Position numbers and translations under genes: made by a program. From an uncultured Granulicatella sp. (GTDB lineage Bacteria > Bacillota > Bacilli > Lactobacillales > Aerococcaceae), in contig CAMYBO010000013.1 of assembly GCA_947254045.1 (NCBI GenBank), positions 1 through 16,736 of the forward strand: 16,736 nt of DNA, written 5' to 3'. The notes beneath the pieces are model-generated. The model was not told where the DNA came from. It saw only the letters and a list, made by a program, of their open reading frames with translations, and ran no database searches. This document shows positions 15,879 through 16,736 of this stretch, piece by piece (the stretch's first letter is position 1; the number at the start of each line of letters is the position of its first letter).

Positions 15879-15940
15879 CATCGTTATTTTCTGTTAAAAT
15901 AAGAGTGCTTTAATAAACTTATAGGGAGAAAATAACGATG
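15879..15940. repeat. Perfect 14-bp inverted repeat between the HAD gene and the IS30-like remnant
   Basis: CATCGTTATTTTCT at 15879-15892 is exactly complementary to AGAAAATAACGATG at 15927-15940, with 34 bases between. The right arm includes the ATG of the broken transposase. The repeat spans the divergent start region of two genes, so it might be an operator. It might also be a scar of insertion or an RNA hairpin in either leader. No known motif is recognised. Confidence 0.6.
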
Positions 15941-16624
15941 CAAGTATAGTCTATCACACTTAGAAAAAAAGGCAATCATATTACATGGGAATTATGTCAA
16001 ACTTTAGAATATTTCTTAAAGGAAAGACGGTTAAAAAAGAATCAGATGTCAGATTATGAAATTGATACAAAACTAGGGATTTTTAAGGCAACTTTTTATC
16101 GTGAAGTGGAACAATTAACTAGTGATTTAGTAGCTTATACGATCTATTCTACTCAAAAAGCACAAAAAGAATATGAATTTAACGCTACTGCAAAAGGTCC
16201 CCAATTAAAAATTGAAAAAGAATTAGGAACTGAACAATTTAAAAGAATGTTTAAAACGACAACTGTTGATAATGGTAGTGAATTTTTAGATTTTCAATCA
16301 TTGGAAACTTCTAGCGAATGTCCACATGCTCAACGGACTATTGTTTATTATTGTCATCCATATTCTTCGCACGAAAGAGGAACAAATGAACAACTAAACG
16401 GACTAATTCGACGCTTCATCCCTAAAGGATGTCATATTGAAGAGCTTACAGAGGAATATATCCAAGAAATACAAGATTGGTTTCATCATTGTCCTAGAAG
16501 AATTTTAAACGGTGGCACTCCAGCTATGTTAATGGTGGAATATATGAATAGTCTCGCCACCTCTACCGCACTAATGACCTCAAAAATGGAGTTAGTACTC
16601 TATCACACCTTAATATTTAATTAG
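15938..16624 (+). pseudogene. Broken IS30-like transposase
   Basis: From ATG 15938 the frame reads MQV, then an in-frame TAG at 15947-15949, then SITLRKKGNHITWEL and a helix-turn-helix-like N-terminus (KLGIFKATFYREVEQL). After GPQLKIEK it jumps to the end of an IS30-type catalytic core: MFKTTTVDNGSEFLDF (second catalytic D) and ERGTNEQLNGLIRRFIPKG (catalytic E and the typical IS30 motif). The segment carrying the first catalytic D is missing, so about a third of a normal transposase of roughly 350-400 residues has been lost. The tail after TPAMLMVEY is not typical. Bases TGTTGCAATTTAGG at 16646-16659 resemble an IS30-type right end; I could not identify the left end. Inactive, because of the premature stop and the internal deletion. 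Confidence 0.82.
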
Positions 16625-16681
16625 AAAATAATGTGTCTCACTTAATGTTGCAATTTAGGCATAAATGATTCTGTAAATATA

Positions 16682-16736
16682 TGTTAGGGTATCATACATT
16701 TGTGACAAAAAAGAATAAAAAAAAGAGAACCAATGT
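16682..16736 (+). mobile_element. 5' end of a second copy of the IS at 6636-7409, cut by the window edge
   Basis: The last 55 bases align without gaps to the minus strand of 7355-7409, with 47 identities. The alignment starts at TGTTAGGGTATCATACATT, the expected left inverted repeat. The conserved GAGAACCAATGT is the leader upstream of the transposase start. This copy points to the right, opposite to the first, and its transposase lies beyond the window. The stretch 16625-16681 holds only the presumed IS30 right end. Confidence 0.8.

Noticed and set aside
1..16736. CRISPR array or phage-defence island
   Set aside because: No regularly spaced direct repeats and no recognised defence genes occur; the only repeats are insertion-sequence ends and local inverted repeats.

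Overview
The window is AT-rich DNA from a low-GC Gram-positive bacterium. The conserved run rapZ-yvcK-whiA, the strong GGAGG ribosome sites and a BceRS-like two-component pair all point to Bacillota, most likely order Lactobacillales. A Granulicatella/Carnobacteriaceae-type host is my guess from general sequence flavour and cannot be proven here.

Layout. (1) Positions 1-6570 look like an acquired block. A decayed IS3-type OrfA remnant with a promoter (1-256) is followed by one very large LPXTG-anchored surface protein (283-6444), then a strong terminator. The codon habits of this gene (many ATA and AGA codons) differ from the housekeeping genes to the right and resemble anaerobic cocci such as Peptoniphilaceae. 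(2) Positions 6636-7409 are a decayed, internally deleted insertion sequence on the minus strand, with recognisable terminal inverted repeats. (3) Positions 7539-13892 are a chromosomal core: a cytoplasmic 5'-nucleotidase-family phosphatase, a BceRS-like response regulator/histidine kinase pair, then rapZ-yvcK-whiA, which tie amino-sugar/cell-wall supply to growth. (4) Positions 13975-15833 hold a short single-stranded DNA-binding protein, a cloverleaf-like structured element of about 145 bp, an orphan RelB/DinJ-type antitoxin on the minus strand, and a Cof-type HAD phosphatase on the minus strand. (5) Positions 15938-16736 hold a broken IS30-like transposase, then the first 55 bases of a second copy of the insertion sequence seen in (2), in opposite orientation.

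How the parts work together. The core genes are co-directional on the plus strand in three transcription units: the nucleotidase alone, the two-component pair, and rapZ-yvcK-whiA, each with a visible extended -10 promoter. ssb follows whiA after about 80 bases of AT-rich DNA. The cloverleaf sits between convergent ssb and the antitoxin gene, where it can act as a terminator in both directions. No CRISPR array, rRNA or tRNA gene is visible.

The points I find most worth a second look are the unexplained cloverleaf element (14359-14504), the mosaic adhesin with several candidate self-crosslinking domains and a large unassigned aromatic-rich central region, the alternative RNA pairings that can cover the whiA ribosome site, and the orphan status of both the antitoxin and the BceRS-like pair.
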